DNA of 40,508 nt from positions 1-40,508 of the IMG/VR virus record IMGVR_UViG_3300008116_007638; one strand, 5' to 3'. The notes under the pieces were generated by a model. The model was not told the DNA's origin, made no database searches, and saw only the letters and a list, made by a program, of their open reading frames with translations. The DNA comes from a virus. Every line of letters begins with the position of its first letter. The stretch's first letter is position 1. A program made the translations under genes and the position numbers. Below are positions 16,305 to 24,362 of the stretch, piece after piece.

Positions 16305-18244
16305 TTGATAATTGATGCAAAAGGTTGTGGAACTGTTATCCCAATCGGTAGTACTACTTGCTGGGGTGCCAACGATTCGGTTTTTCCGTTTTTAGTTCTT
16401 TCTAATTCAATACCTTCAATTTGAGACTTAATTGCTAATAAGTAAAGATTTGGACTTCCATCAGGCATCGGGCCTGTAGGTATTCCATTTTTTTGTAAGG
16501 TTTTGATAACCTCCAACATGGCTCGAGTATCGTTGAATCCGGTTCTAAGTGCTGCTAAAGGTCTCAAAAAAGGTGGTGTTGGTAAATCCGCACCACGCAA
16601 TGCAAATTCAATAATATTCAAAATATCATCAACAACACTTTTACATTTTCTGTAATCGGTAACCAACTGAGTAATCAAGATTGATGCTTCTAAAAGTTGT
16701 GCAATAATTGCGTATTTTTTTGTTATTTGATTCTTTTTCAAATCTCTCGTCAAAGCTCTCAAAAGTTTTCTCACATCTCTAACGATAATATCTCTCAAAA
16801 TTTTAACAAACTCTGCGGTAATTCTTGAAACAACTTCTATTACAAACTTTTTGTAGGTTCTGACAAAAGATTCGTAGTTGTATACAACGTTTACTGCTGA
16901 GGTTTGGATGTTGGCAATTGTTGATTCTAAAGCTTTGATTAGAATCATAAAGGGAAAAAGAACTTTAGGTGTGATTACTGCTGCAAAAATTGCTTGTGGT
17001 AAGGTCGAAATTATATCATCATCTATTTTAACACCGAGTTCAAACTTTGGACCTAATGTTTTATCTTTAATTGTTTGAGTTGCCTGATTAAAAATGGCTG
17101 TGTTTTCAGCTGAATTATTGTCATCAACATCTAAAGTCAAAAGAAGTGTATCAAATAATTCGTTTACATTGAGTGGTTGTTTAACATTTGTACAATCAAT
17201 GTATTCAAAAACTCCTTGCTGTATGTTTGATAATTTTGATTCAATCAATCTCAAATCAACGTCAGTAAGTTCAAAGAACGAATCATCAACACCATCTAAA
17301 GGAGCAACCTTTGCGATTCCGCTCACATCGATTTCACTTCTGTTATCAAAACATAATCCCAAGACTCGAGTCATAATTCTTTGGAAATAACTAAAATCCA
17401 AAATTTGACCTTGTCCTTGTTTGAGTTGAATTGATATCGAACCAAAAATTATTTGGAAAACTTGTAAGAAAATGTTTTTAGTGTCAACAAGTTGGATTGA
17501 TTTGAAATAATCAGTCAGAAATTGACCAACTAAGTTTTTGTTATTTTCTCTTGGAATTAAATCTACTTTGTAAAAATTACCATTATTACCATTTGCATCT
17601 TGTTGAACATAGGTAAAGTTAAAAAGTTCTTGAGACGATGCTCCTTTATAGTTTTTTCCGTATTCGTTATTGTAAGATAACCCAGGGTTCTGAATTCGGT
17701 TATACAATTCCTTATTCATCGAGAATGGACTGTTCTGAATTACAATCGGTGGTTTTTCATAAAACAATTTTCCTACGGTGGAATCGGGAGCCTCTTTGAG
17801 ATTTCCCGCCAAGTCAATAGATTCAACAGGGATATAAAAAGGACCTAATGAGTAGGTTTGTTCTTGGGTACAACCCAACTGTTTTAACATCTCTTCTTGT
17901 ATGATTTCAGGTAATTTTGATTTGACCTGATTCAAAGCTTCAGAAAATGAATTTTTGATAAAACTCGAAGTTGATGTTGCAGTTTTACCCGTATACCTAT
18001 CATTTGGAAGTAATTTGTTGATGTTCAACAATTTATCTAACTGACTTTCAACTTGTCTTTGGTATCTCTTTTTTTGCTCCTTAAGTTGGTCCAAAGGAGA
18101 TAGTGTTTCTTCCGAACTTTTTTCTAATGAGCTTTGTTGTTGTGACTGAGATTGTTTTTCAGAATCTAAAACTTGATTGAATGTCTCCACACTTTTGATG
18201 GACTCACTCAACCTTTTGTATGAGTTATCTAAGTCTAGTGCCAT
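16301..18244 (-). CDS. Large virion/baseplate protein of unknown family (647 aa)
   Basis: A 647-residue protein. The N-terminal 80 residues are a Gln/Ser/Glu-rich coiled-coil-like segment (SEKQSQSQQQSSLEKSSEET). The middle has mixed hydrophobic stretches. The region about 435-575 is strongly helical and amphipathic (PKVLFPFMILIKALESTIAN; VIEVVSRITAEFVKILRDII), as in tape-measure or baseplate wedge proteins. There is no signal peptide, and the hydrophobic runs look amphipathic rather than transmembrane. Position in the baseplate block supports a structural role; identity is not established. Confidence 0.75.
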   Translation of the reverse strand: MALDLDNSYKRLSESIKSVETFNQVLDSEKQSQSQQQSSLEKSSEETLSPLDQLKEQKKRYQRQVESQLDKLLNINKLLPNDRYTGKTATSTSSFIKNSFSEALNQVKSKLPEIIQEEMLKQLGCTQEQTYSLGPFYIPVESIDLAGNLKEAPDSTVGKLFYEKPPIVIQNSPFSMNKELYNRIQNPGLSYNNEYGKNYKGASSQELFNFTYVQQDANGNNGNFYKVDLIPRENNKNLVGQFLTDYFKSIQLVDTKNIFLQVFQIIFGSISIQLKQGQGQILDFSYFQRIMTRVLGLCFDNRSEIDVSGIAKVAPLDGVDDSFFELTDVDLRLIESKLSNIQQGVFEYIDCTNVKQPLNVNELFDTLLLTLDVDDNNSAENTAIFNQATQTIKDKTLGPKFELGVKIDDDIISTLPQAIFAAVITPKVLFPFMILIKALESTIANIQTSAVNVVYNYESFVRTYKKFVIEVVSRITAEFVKILRDIIVRDVRKLLRALTRDLKKNQITKKYAIIAQLLEASILITQLVTDYRKCKSVVDDILNIIEFALRGADLPTPPFLRPLAALRTGFNDTRAMLEVIKTLQKNGIPTGPMPDGSPNLYLLAIKSQIEGIELERTKNGKTESLAPQQVVLPIGITVPQPFASIIK

Positions 18245-18250
18245 ATGATA

Positions 18251-18622
18251 TTATTTGAGACTATATGGCTTATCCGTATCTATGGATTCAATGTCTTTTT
18301 TGATTAGAGATTGTAACATATCATCATCAATGTCTGTCAAAGACATGTTATCATCTTGAACATTAGATTTTTCCCAAATTGCCGATTGGAGTTTTGCTAA
18401 GGTCAACTTTTTTTCAACACACTCGTTAATGATTCTTTGTTGTTTTTCAAGTACGGGACCAATTTCTTTCATGTCCTCAGCATCTTTAAGAAGTGACAAC
18501 ATTTTGTTTTGAACTCTAATCGCAGTGCTTCTTTGTTCTACAAGTTCATTATAGATTTCCTGTAGAAGTGAAAGAATTGAATCTTTACTTAGAGATATTT
18601 CTTTTTTCTTTGGTCTAGACAT
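18251..18622 (-). CDS. Coiled-coil protein downstream of late sigma factor (123 aa)
   Basis: A 123-residue charged helical protein starting MSRPKKKEISLS with a long coiled-coil-like middle (ILSLLQEIYNELVEQRSTAI) and an acidic tail. Family not recognised. It is the first gene after the gp55-like sigma gene. The T4 late co-activator gp33 has a similar size, but I see no motif that supports that identity. A TATTTATT variant lies only 4 nt before the ATG, too close for a normal promoter, within a 27-bp gap that also holds CTCCGTCAAAT. Confidence 0.7.
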   Translation of the reverse strand: MSRPKKKEISLSKDSILSLLQEIYNELVEQRSTAIRVQNKMLSLLKDAEDMKEIGPVLEKQQRIINECVEKKLTLAKLQSAIWEKSNVQDDNMSLTDIDDDMLQSLIKKDIESIDTDKPYSLK

Positions 18623-18649
18623 ACTAATAAATATAATTTGACGGAGATT

Positions 18650-19390
18650 TTACTCAATCATTCCATTTACAACAACGTAATATAGTTTTTTATATCTTTT
18701 CATCGCTGTCCGTATTTCTTTGGTAGATAAATTAGTCATTTCTCTAATCGATAGTAAAATGACATTCTTGTTGAATTTATTATTATCTGTACCTAAAAAA
18801 ATTGTTTTATAGTTTTCAAAAAGTTCAAGAAGTGCTATACCCAATTTACGTTCGTTATCGTTCAAATTTGTCTCATCCAAAGTGGTTCTCAACTCTTTCA
18901 AAAACTCAATAATTACAGCATCGGCCTCTTGTTTTTCATACTCCAAATAATATATCATATCAGGTCTCGTCTCCAACTGAGATGAAATATCTTCATACGA
19001 TATTTTACGATTTTGGTCTTTTTGGTCTTTGATTATTTGACCCATCAAATAATTTTTACAAATTGTACCAAAATAAGAATATGCTTTTTTATTCTTATCT
19101 GGTTTGAATTTGTCAACTTTTGTCATCAAAAATGAATGTGTATCGGTATGGATTTCAGTAAAATCCATATCTTTACGATACAGTTTATATCTTCTGATAA
19201 TAGAAGATATCATTTTGTCTAAAGGGTCTCTTAAAAACTCGTTGTAAATTTTGTTTTTTTCTTCAAAGGTGTCAGCGATAAGATACCTTCTCACCGCGTT
19301 TTCCTCTGGTTCATCAAAATAATTTACATTAGTTGGTTTTCTACCCCTTTTGAGAACAGTAGTTGATGTGGTTTCGGAAGAATACATCAA
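18650..19390 (-). CDS. gp55: Late-transcription sigma factor, T4 gp55-like
   Basis: Redirects host RNA polymerase to phage late promoters. In 246 residues the sigma-70 region 2-like core is visible at about 84-125: HSFLMTKVDKFKPDKNKKAY, then SYFGTICKNYLMGQIIKDQK, matching the gp55 pattern in which Lys/Phe/Pro then AYSYFGTI-KN-L is diagnostic. The C-terminal segment about 205-236 (LLSIREMTNLSTKEIRTAMK) looks like a helix-turn-helix, a possible region-4-like element, whereas T4 gp55 is shorter (185) and lacks a typical region 4. It starts with Met-Met; the ATG at 19390 overlaps the upstream glycosyltransferase stop by 4 nt. Candidate target: the TATTTATA motifs of this window. Confidence 0.85.
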   Translation of the reverse strand: MMYSSETTSTTVLKRGRKPTNVNYFDEPEENAVRRYLIADTFEEKNKIYNEFLRDPLDKMISSIIRRYKLYRKDMDFTEIHTDTHSFLMTKVDKFKPDKNKKAYSYFGTICKNYLMGQIIKDQKDQNRKISYEDISSQLETRPDMIYYLEYEKQEADAVIIEFLKELRTTLDETNLNDNERKLGIALLELFENYKTIFLGTDNNKFNKNVILLSIREMTNLSTKEIRTAMKRYKKLYYVVVNGMIE

Positions 19391-20193
19391 ACATTTTCTA
19401 CTTCATATTTTATGTTTCTGTCTTCAGCGAAATAAAATTCTTTTTTTGCGGTTGAAATCCAAAACTTAACTTCGGGTTCTGTCATAATTTCAGAACCATT
19501 TTTGTAATTCCAAAATATTGAGCCTTCTCTCATAGCAGTGTGTTTGTACCCAATCTTTGGGATTGTCATAATTCTCAAAGAATTGTAAGTAAGTCTAAGA
19601 AGTAATTCATATACAAACGTCAATTTCATGGAAGGTTTGAACGAACCATAATCTTCTAAAACTCTTTTTTTAACTACCATTCCTGCTGTTTGGAAATTTT
19701 GAAAATCCATAAGAGTTTCATTATTCAAAAATCCCATTTCTTGAGTAAAACTTGCTGCAAATGTTGCTTCATTTGTAAATCCTACAAAAACTTCTTTTTC
19801 ATCCACATCGACAACAATCGGTAAGAACGCATCAACATCAGGATATGATTCAGCATATTTCAAAACATTTTTGAACCAAATATTAGCATATTCATCATCA
19901 ACCTCGAAAAAAGAAATCCATTCACTTGATGCCGATTCAATACCAAGATTTACTTGTTTTTGATAGTTAGACTCACCATCAAATTCTACTAACTTCACGT
20001 TCAAATCACCAAAGTCGTATGATTTAAGAATATTTACAAGATTTTCTTCTTTTGTATGGACAATAATTAATTCATTGAAACCAACAACTTGAACTTGTAG
20101 GGATTTAATTGCTTTTTCAAAATAATGGTCAAATGACTTCATCAAAGCCGATTTGATTGGTAGAATAACTGATAAATTTAATTTATTTTCCAT
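19387..20193 (-). CDS. Glycosyltransferase, GT-A fold (GT2-like)
   Basis: A 268-residue protein. N-terminal LSVILPIKSA begins a GT2-type Rossmann core; SASSEWISFFEVDDEY places an acidic metal/nucleotide-binding motif EVDDE at 97-101, in the position of the DxD motif. Further support is GMVVKKRVLEDYGSF and FVYELLLRLTYN, the usual acceptor-side region. It is a soluble enzyme without membrane helices. The sugar donor and acceptor cannot be read from sequence. It sits between a GT-B enzyme (2-nt gap) and the sigma factor (4-nt overlap), so it is transcribed with both. Confidence 0.85.
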   Translation of the reverse strand: MENKLNLSVILPIKSALMKSFDHYFEKAIKSLQVQVVGFNELIIVHTKEENLVNILKSYDFGDLNVKLVEFDGESNYQKQVNLGIESASSEWISFFEVDDEYANIWFKNVLKYAESYPDVDAFLPIVVDVDEKEVFVGFTNEATFAASFTQEMGFLNNETLMDFQNFQTAGMVVKKRVLEDYGSFKPSMKLTFVYELLLRLTYNSLRIMTIPKIGYKHTAMREGSIFWNYKNGSEIMTEPEVKFWISTAKKEFYFAEDRNIKYEVENV

Positions 20194-20195
20194 GA

Positions 20196-21251
20196 TTATA
20201 CTGTTTCGGGATTAAGTTGTGCTTCAAAAGCTTCTTTTCGTTTATTTGAAAATTCTGAGAATGTTTCTAATACCATCGTTTCGAATTTATTTCTGTCTGA
20301 ATATTGTTCGGCAGTTTCACTACCTTCTGTATACAATTCGGGAACCAAATTGTCTTCTAACCATGTCTGAATAATGTCAGCAATTATATCCGACATTTGT
20401 GTTGGGTTATCAACCCATACACCATTTTTTTCATTCATCCATTCGGGCTTGATGTAAGGGATTCTTCCAAGTACAGGAACTCCCGATTTCATACATTCTA
20501 ATGGGAAAGTACCGAATGATGAGGTATAATCTAACCAAACACCCAAGAAACAATCTTGAAGTGAGTTGGCAAATTCTTCTTGAGAAAGACCTCTTAAATC
20601 TCTAAAAGTGAAAAATCTGTATTGAGGATACTTTAGGTAAAACTGTTTGATAAGATTGATACCTTCTCTTTGTTCTCTTGAATGGATACCAATGATAGGT
20701 TTGGGTGGATATTGTTGTTTACGGAATTTTTCTGAAATTACAGGTTGAATAACCTCTACGGAAACTTTCTTCATCACTTTAGAAATCGCTTGTTCCAAAG
20801 TTTCAGATGTTGTGATACACTTATAAAATCCCAATTGACTCCAACTTGTACCTGGTGTTAAGGTCTCTAACATATGGTCTACTGCTTGACAAAGAACAAT
20901 TTTACCACAAGGTAAGTTCTTCACTTGTTCCATTACATAACCGAAAATTTCAGGTATTACTAGAATATCTTCAGGTGCGATTTGAAGGTTTGTTCCTTCT
21001 ACAGATTGGTGAACCAAAGTTTCATATTCTTTGTCCAACCAATTACTTACTGAAGTGAAATCATTTTTTTCGTGTAACATAATTACACTGTAACCATTTT
21101 TATGGAGTGTCATCGCCATTTCGTAAATGTAGACTATTGAAGCCTTGGCATTACCTCTTGTGTCTTGAACGAAGAAATAGATTCTATTGTTTTTTTCTTC
21201 GATATTTTTAATTGAGCCTTTGATTTTTTCGACTAATTCTTGTTGTTCCAT
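20196..21251 (-). CDS. Glycosyltransferase, GT-B fold (GT4-like)
   Basis: A 351-residue protein. The two-lobed GT-B pattern is suggested by an N-terminal Rossmann segment with AKASIVYIYEMAMTLHKNGY (residues about 36-55) and a C-terminal donor-binding segment with GIHSREQREGINLIKQF, then TSSFGTFPLECMKSGVPVLG around residues 247-266, where Glu of the E-x7-E type motif is followed by GVPVLG. No membrane segments. Donor unknown. It is transcribed 3 nt after an 89-aa gene. Confidence 0.85.
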   Translation of the reverse strand: MEQQELVEKIKGSIKNIEEKNNRIYFFVQDTRGNAKASIVYIYEMAMTLHKNGYSVIMLHEKNDFTSVSNWLDKEYETLVHQSVEGTNLQIAPEDILVIPEIFGYVMEQVKNLPCGKIVLCQAVDHMLETLTPGTSWSQLGFYKCITTSETLEQAISKVMKKVSVEVIQPVISEKFRKQQYPPKPIIGIHSREQREGINLIKQFYLKYPQYRFFTFRDLRGLSQEEFANSLQDCFLGVWLDYTSSFGTFPLECMKSGVPVLGRIPYIKPEWMNEKNGVWVDNPTQMSDIIADIIQTWLEDNLVPELYTEGSETAEQYSDRNKFETMVLETFSEFSNKRKEAFEAQLNPETV

Positions 21252-21254
21252 TTT

Positions 21255-21524
21255 TTATAATTTCTCGATTAATTTATTTCTTAACATTGTATTCCATGCT
21301 AATCTGAATGGAATTGAAAGGGATTCAGATGATTTTTGACCGAGTTTCTCATCAACTTCGTCTTGTTCACTCAATATTACATCTGACATCATTTTTATCA
21401 TTTCATACTTTAGTATTGAAATGTGTTGACCTTCTGTGGTACCTGTGTCACTAACTGGTAGATTAACAAATTCGTCAATCTTATTTAGGTTGAAATGCCA
21501 GGTTTCACCAAAAACTTCAATCAT
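21255..21524 (-). CDS. Small protein of unknown function (89 aa)
   Basis: An 89-residue acidic protein with no recognised motif. It overlaps the upstream HAD-like gene by 8 nt and is followed 3 nt later by the GT-B gene, so it is part of the operon and very likely translated. The C-terminal PFRLAWNTMLRNKLIEKL looks like an amphipathic helix. Nothing indicates a catalytic role. Confidence 0.68.
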   Translation of the reverse strand: MIEVFGETWHFNLNKIDEFVNLPVSDTGTTEGQHISILKYEMIKMMSDVILSEQDEVDEKLGQKSSESLSIPFRLAWNTMLRNKLIEKL

Positions 21525-22113
21525 TGTTTTTTAATTTTTTAAGTTCTTCTTCAAATTCTTTCAAATTCGAAATAGTTTTATCAATTTTGATACTTGAATT
21601 ATAAGACGTTTCGAATTTAATTAAAGTTTTATCCTTTGATTCTTGTAATAAATGAGGGTTAGATGCTAACAGAATATCGAACTCTTTCCATATCTTTTCC
21701 TCATTTAGTTTATTGTAGAAAATAATTCTATCTATTTCACAACCAAACTTTGAAATAAAGAAAAGGGTTGCTGGTTTTGTTTTACCAACCTGTTCACTTA
21801 TTAAAACAAATTCGAAATCGTCTTTGTATTTCCGATAAATTTCATTCAAATCTTGAAATGTTGACATATGAGTAGATGGTGAATGCCCAAAAATTTGCAT
21901 TGCAAATTCTTCATATATGAATGACAGATATTCCTCATCTGTTTTGAACTTAAAGTGAGTTTTGAAATCAGGAGTATCAAAAGGTCTCACAATTTCAAAT
22001 TGGAAGTCTTCATCCACCAACTCCAACTCATCAATGAAAAATTTTTGATAGATTTGTTCTATCTTACTAAAAGTGTCTCGTAGGACCCCATCAACTTCTA
22101 TTGCAATTCTCAT
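21517..22113 (-). CDS. HAD-fold protein with altered nucleophile motif
   Basis: A 198-residue protein. N-terminal MRIAIEVDGVLRDTF matches HAD motif I (DxDGVxRD), but the first Asp, normally the nucleophile, is Glu6; Asp8 remains. Later LISEQVGKTKPATLFF can serve as motif II/Lys region and EFDILLASNP as motif III. The phosphoryl-enzyme step should be impaired if the Glu is genuine, so it may be a binding or regulatory protein or a slow phosphatase. The start ATG shares one base with the PhoH stop (TAATG). Phages often carry HAD proteins of unknown substrate; specificity cannot be inferred. Confidence 0.75.
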   Translation of the reverse strand: MRIAIEVDGVLRDTFSKIEQIYQKFFIDELELVDEDFQFEIVRPFDTPDFKTHFKFKTDEEYLSFIYEEFAMQIFGHSPSTHMSTFQDLNEIYRKYKDDFEFVLISEQVGKTKPATLFFISKFGCEIDRIIFYNKLNEEKIWKEFDILLASNPHLLQESKDKTLIKFETSYNSSIKIDKTISNLKEFEEELKKLKNND

Positions 22114-22841
22114 TATTCGTATTTTGTCAAGATTTTCGAAATTAAAGGATTTCTAACAATGTCATAATCCTGAAACTCGAATACACCAATATCATCAATG
22201 TTTCTGAATTTTTCAATAGCATCCCACAGACCCGAATGTTTTATATCTTTATATCTGTCAGTTTGTTCCAAATCTCCTGAGATGAAAAATTTACTGTTGT
22301 AACCAATTCTTGTTAGCAACAACTTCATTTGTTTTGGAGAACAGTTTTGAGCTTCTTCAAAAATAAGAATCGAATTATCAATGTTCATCCCTCTCATATA
22401 TGCTAAAGCAAAAACTTCCACCGCTTCGATTTCTTTAAGTTTTTCTCGAGACTCCTTACCAATAATTTTATTCAAAAGGTAGTATGATGGGAATATATAT
22501 GGGTCCAGTTTTTCCTCAACATTACCAGGTAGTGCACCAAGTTTTTCTTCAGCTTCTACCGCTGGTCTAACAATTATTATTTTGTCATAAGGGGTTTCGG
22601 GGTCTGATAATAAATCCACAGCGGCTTTCATGGATATGTAACTTTTACCAACACCAGCTGGACCCGAACAAATTGTTATTTGGTTTTTATGTAAAATTTC
22701 ATAGTAAATTCTCTGATTGTCAGATAAAAATTTTTCTCTTGTTTTCTTGGGGACAATTCTTGTAATAAGTTCTTTTTTTGTAAGTTTTTTTTGAAAAACT
22801 GTTTCTGTCTGACCTGATAATTTTGTTGTTTTTTTTCTCAT
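22113..22841 (-). CDS. phoH: PhoH-like P-loop ATPase
   Basis: A 242-residue protein. Walker A is GPAGVGKS at 60-67 and Walker B ILIFEEAQ at 158-165, with the PhoH-specific stretches IIVRPAVEAEEKLGALPG and GDLEQTD. The basic N-terminal extension (1-45) includes a Lys/Thr-rich segment. PhoH proteins are ATPases or predicted helicases linked to RNA metabolism and are widespread in marine phages; their role in infection is unsettled. It lies inside the sugar cassette between the kinase gene (15-nt gap) and the HAD-like gene, showing the cassette is interleaved with ordinary phage genes. Confidence 0.95.
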   Translation of the reverse strand: MRKKTTKLSGQTETVFQKKLTKKELITRIVPKKTREKFLSDNQRIYYEILHKNQITICSGPAGVGKSYISMKAAVDLLSDPETPYDKIIIVRPAVEAEEKLGALPGNVEEKLDPYIFPSYYLLNKIIGKESREKLKEIEAVEVFALAYMRGMNIDNSILIFEEAQNCSPKQMKLLLTRIGYNSKFFISGDLEQTDRYKDIKHSGLWDAIEKFRNIDDIGVFEFQDYDIVRNPLISKILTKYE

Positions 22842-22856
22842 ATTTTGAAATTTTGG

Positions 22857-23600
22857 TTATGGAGTTGTAACTCCTCTTTTACTCACAACTACAGAACTCA
22901 TTTTGTTTGCAAATTCTATCGATTGTGAGATGTCGTCAGTGTCAAGATATTTCGACACAAGAGCGGCGATGAAAGTATCTCCAGCACCACTAACATCAAT
23001 TGTTTCTTGAGGTTTTGGAGATTCATAAATAATATTGTTATGTTTGGCACCCTTGGGTCCCAAAGTTATAACAAATTTGGCAAGATTTGAGTCAACTATG
23101 TTTTTGTTGTTATTATACTCATCCTCATTAAGTTTGATTAAAAATAGATTTGACAACTCGATTTCTGTTAAATCTTTTTTAGAATCTAAAAAAACTTTTT
23201 TATTATTAGAACTGATAAAATTGATGATTTCCGAAGTCAAAAAACCCTTGTCATAATCACTAATTATAATTGAATCATAAGAATCTAAATTCACTAAATC
23301 ATTCATATCTATTTGATTTAGTTTTTTATTCTCACCCTTATCAACTCTTAGGAAAATATGGTTAGATTTACCTTCAATAAATCTGACTTTTTTTATTTGT
23401 TCTGAATTTGTTAAGTGAGTAATGTCAAGTTTGGCATTGATACTCTTTAGGTTGGAAACCACGTTACCAGACATTCCTGAATTGGAAGTAACATGGGTTG
23501 GTTTTAGAATCGGTACGGGAGCTTCAGGAGATAATCTTTCAACAACACCATAAATAAAACTATCTACACAAGTTTCACCTACCACTAAGATTTTTTTCAT
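22857..23600 (-). CDS. HldE-type sugar kinase (PfkB family; RfaE domain I)
   Basis: A 247-residue PfkB kinase. Features typical of the heptose-7-phosphate kinase half of HldE: N-terminal GETCVDSFIYG and ERLSPEAPVPIL (motif 24-32), and C-terminal DVSGAGDTF at 202-210 with catalytic base Asp208. At 247 residues it is shorter than the HldE kinase domain (about 315), with loss mainly in the lid and middle. Likely product is a heptose 1-phosphate for nucleotide activation, but another sugar phosphate is possible. It overlaps by 26 nt the upstream nucleotidyltransferase gene, the other half of HldE, supporting a shared pathway. Confidence 0.85.
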   Translation of the reverse strand: MKKILVVGETCVDSFIYGVVERLSPEAPVPILKPTHVTSNSGMSGNVVSNLKSINAKLDITHLTNSEQIKKVRFIEGKSNHIFLRVDKGENKKLNQIDMNDLVNLDSYDSIIISDYDKGFLTSEIINFISSNNKKVFLDSKKDLTEIELSNLFLIKLNEDEYNNNKNIVDSNLAKFVITLGPKGAKHNNIIYESPKPQETIDVSGAGDTFIAALVSKYLDTDDISQSIEFANKMSSVVVSKRGVTTP

Positions 23601-24000
23601 TTCTTATTATATTTGTTGAGGAGTAATTTCCGATTCTATCGAAGAATAACACTTGTTCACAATATTGTGAACCAATAACCTTCTTATCTCTGTAATCTGA
23701 ACCAACAATTATATATTTTGGACCCCACACTTTGACCTCATTTTCCAACTCTTCATCCGAACCAAAACCAACTACACTATCGACAAAAACTAAACTCTCG
23801 ATTAGAAATTTTCTGTCATTCCAAGTATTAATTGGTCGGTCATCTCCTTTGAAATTTTTGACACGCTCATCGTAATCCAATCCAACTCTAACTTGTCCCA
23901 TTTTTGAGGCATATCGTAATAACTCGATGTGACCTCGATGTATCACATCGAAAGTTCCATTTACCCAAATTTTCAAAGGTTTTGATTGTCCCCCGGCCAT
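23575..24000 (-). CDS. HldE/TagD-type nucleotidyltransferase (RfaE domain II)
   Basis: A 141-residue cytidylyltransferase-family enzyme that couples a sugar 1-phosphate or alcohol phosphate to NTP. Motifs: VNGTFDVIHRGH at 13-24 with the HxGH signature His21/His24; VGSDYRDKK in the position of the RfaE VxGxDY-K stretch; and GNYSSTNIIR (STxxII motif). Length equals the C-terminal half of HldE. The upstream cupin gene overlaps by 28 nt and the kinase follows with a 26-nt overlap. Likely ADP- or GDP-heptose formation with the kinase; a glycerol-phosphate cytidylyltransferase is an alternative. Confidence 0.85.
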   Translation of the reverse strand: MAGGQSKPLKIWVNGTFDVIHRGHIELLRYASKMGQVRVGLDYDERVKNFKGDDRPINTWNDRKFLIESLVFVDSVVGFGSDEELENEVKVWGPKYIIVGSDYRDKKVIGSQYCEQVLFFDRIGNYSSTNIIRNEKNLSGR

Positions 24001-24362
24001 ATTCTATAAGAATCTGAATCAAAATGAGAAGTGGAAACCTCGAAAATTATACCATCACTCAATGCCTCTAATTGATGAGGTTGACCAGGTAGTTGACGAA
24101 CTGTGTCCCCCTCTTTTAATTTATTTTCGATTACAGAGCCGTTTTCTGTATCTATCCATCGATAAATAAATTCTCCTTCTTTAACATACCAAGTTTCATC
24201 TTTCAAAAGATGATAATGCATGGAAAACTTCATACCCTCTTTGAATACGAGAAGTTTCCCACAATAGAGGTCATTGTTTTCAAAAATAATTTCATGACCC
24301 CATCCTTTTGGGATGGTACAACTACTACATTCTTTTGCGTTATAAATTATTGGTTTTTCCAT
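23973..24362 (-). CDS. Cupin-fold protein, sugar-isomerase-like
   Basis: A 129-residue single-domain cupin with metal ligand pattern His49, His51, Glu56 and His96, in SMHYHLLKDETWYV and LPGQPHQLEAL. The preceding KGWGHEIIFENNDLYCGKLL resembles mannose-6-phosphate isomerase type II and polysaccharide-biosynthesis cupins. It could isomerise or epimerise a sugar phosphate, for example to feed mannose or heptose precursors, but enzymatic activity is not certain. It starts with a TAATG junction right after the GDP-mannose 3,5-epimerase gene. Confidence 0.82.
   Translation of the reverse strand: MEKPIIYNAKECSSCTIPKGWGHEIIFENNDLYCGKLLVFKEGMKFSMHYHLLKDETWYVKEGEFIYRWIDTENGSVIENKLKEGDTVRQLPGQPHQLEALSDGIIFEVSTSHFDSDSYRIWPGDNQNL

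Noticed and set aside
24161-24180. ATAAATA-type sequence inside the cupin gene as a late promoter
   Set aside because: Inside coding sequence, not the exact octamer, and not placed before a gene start.
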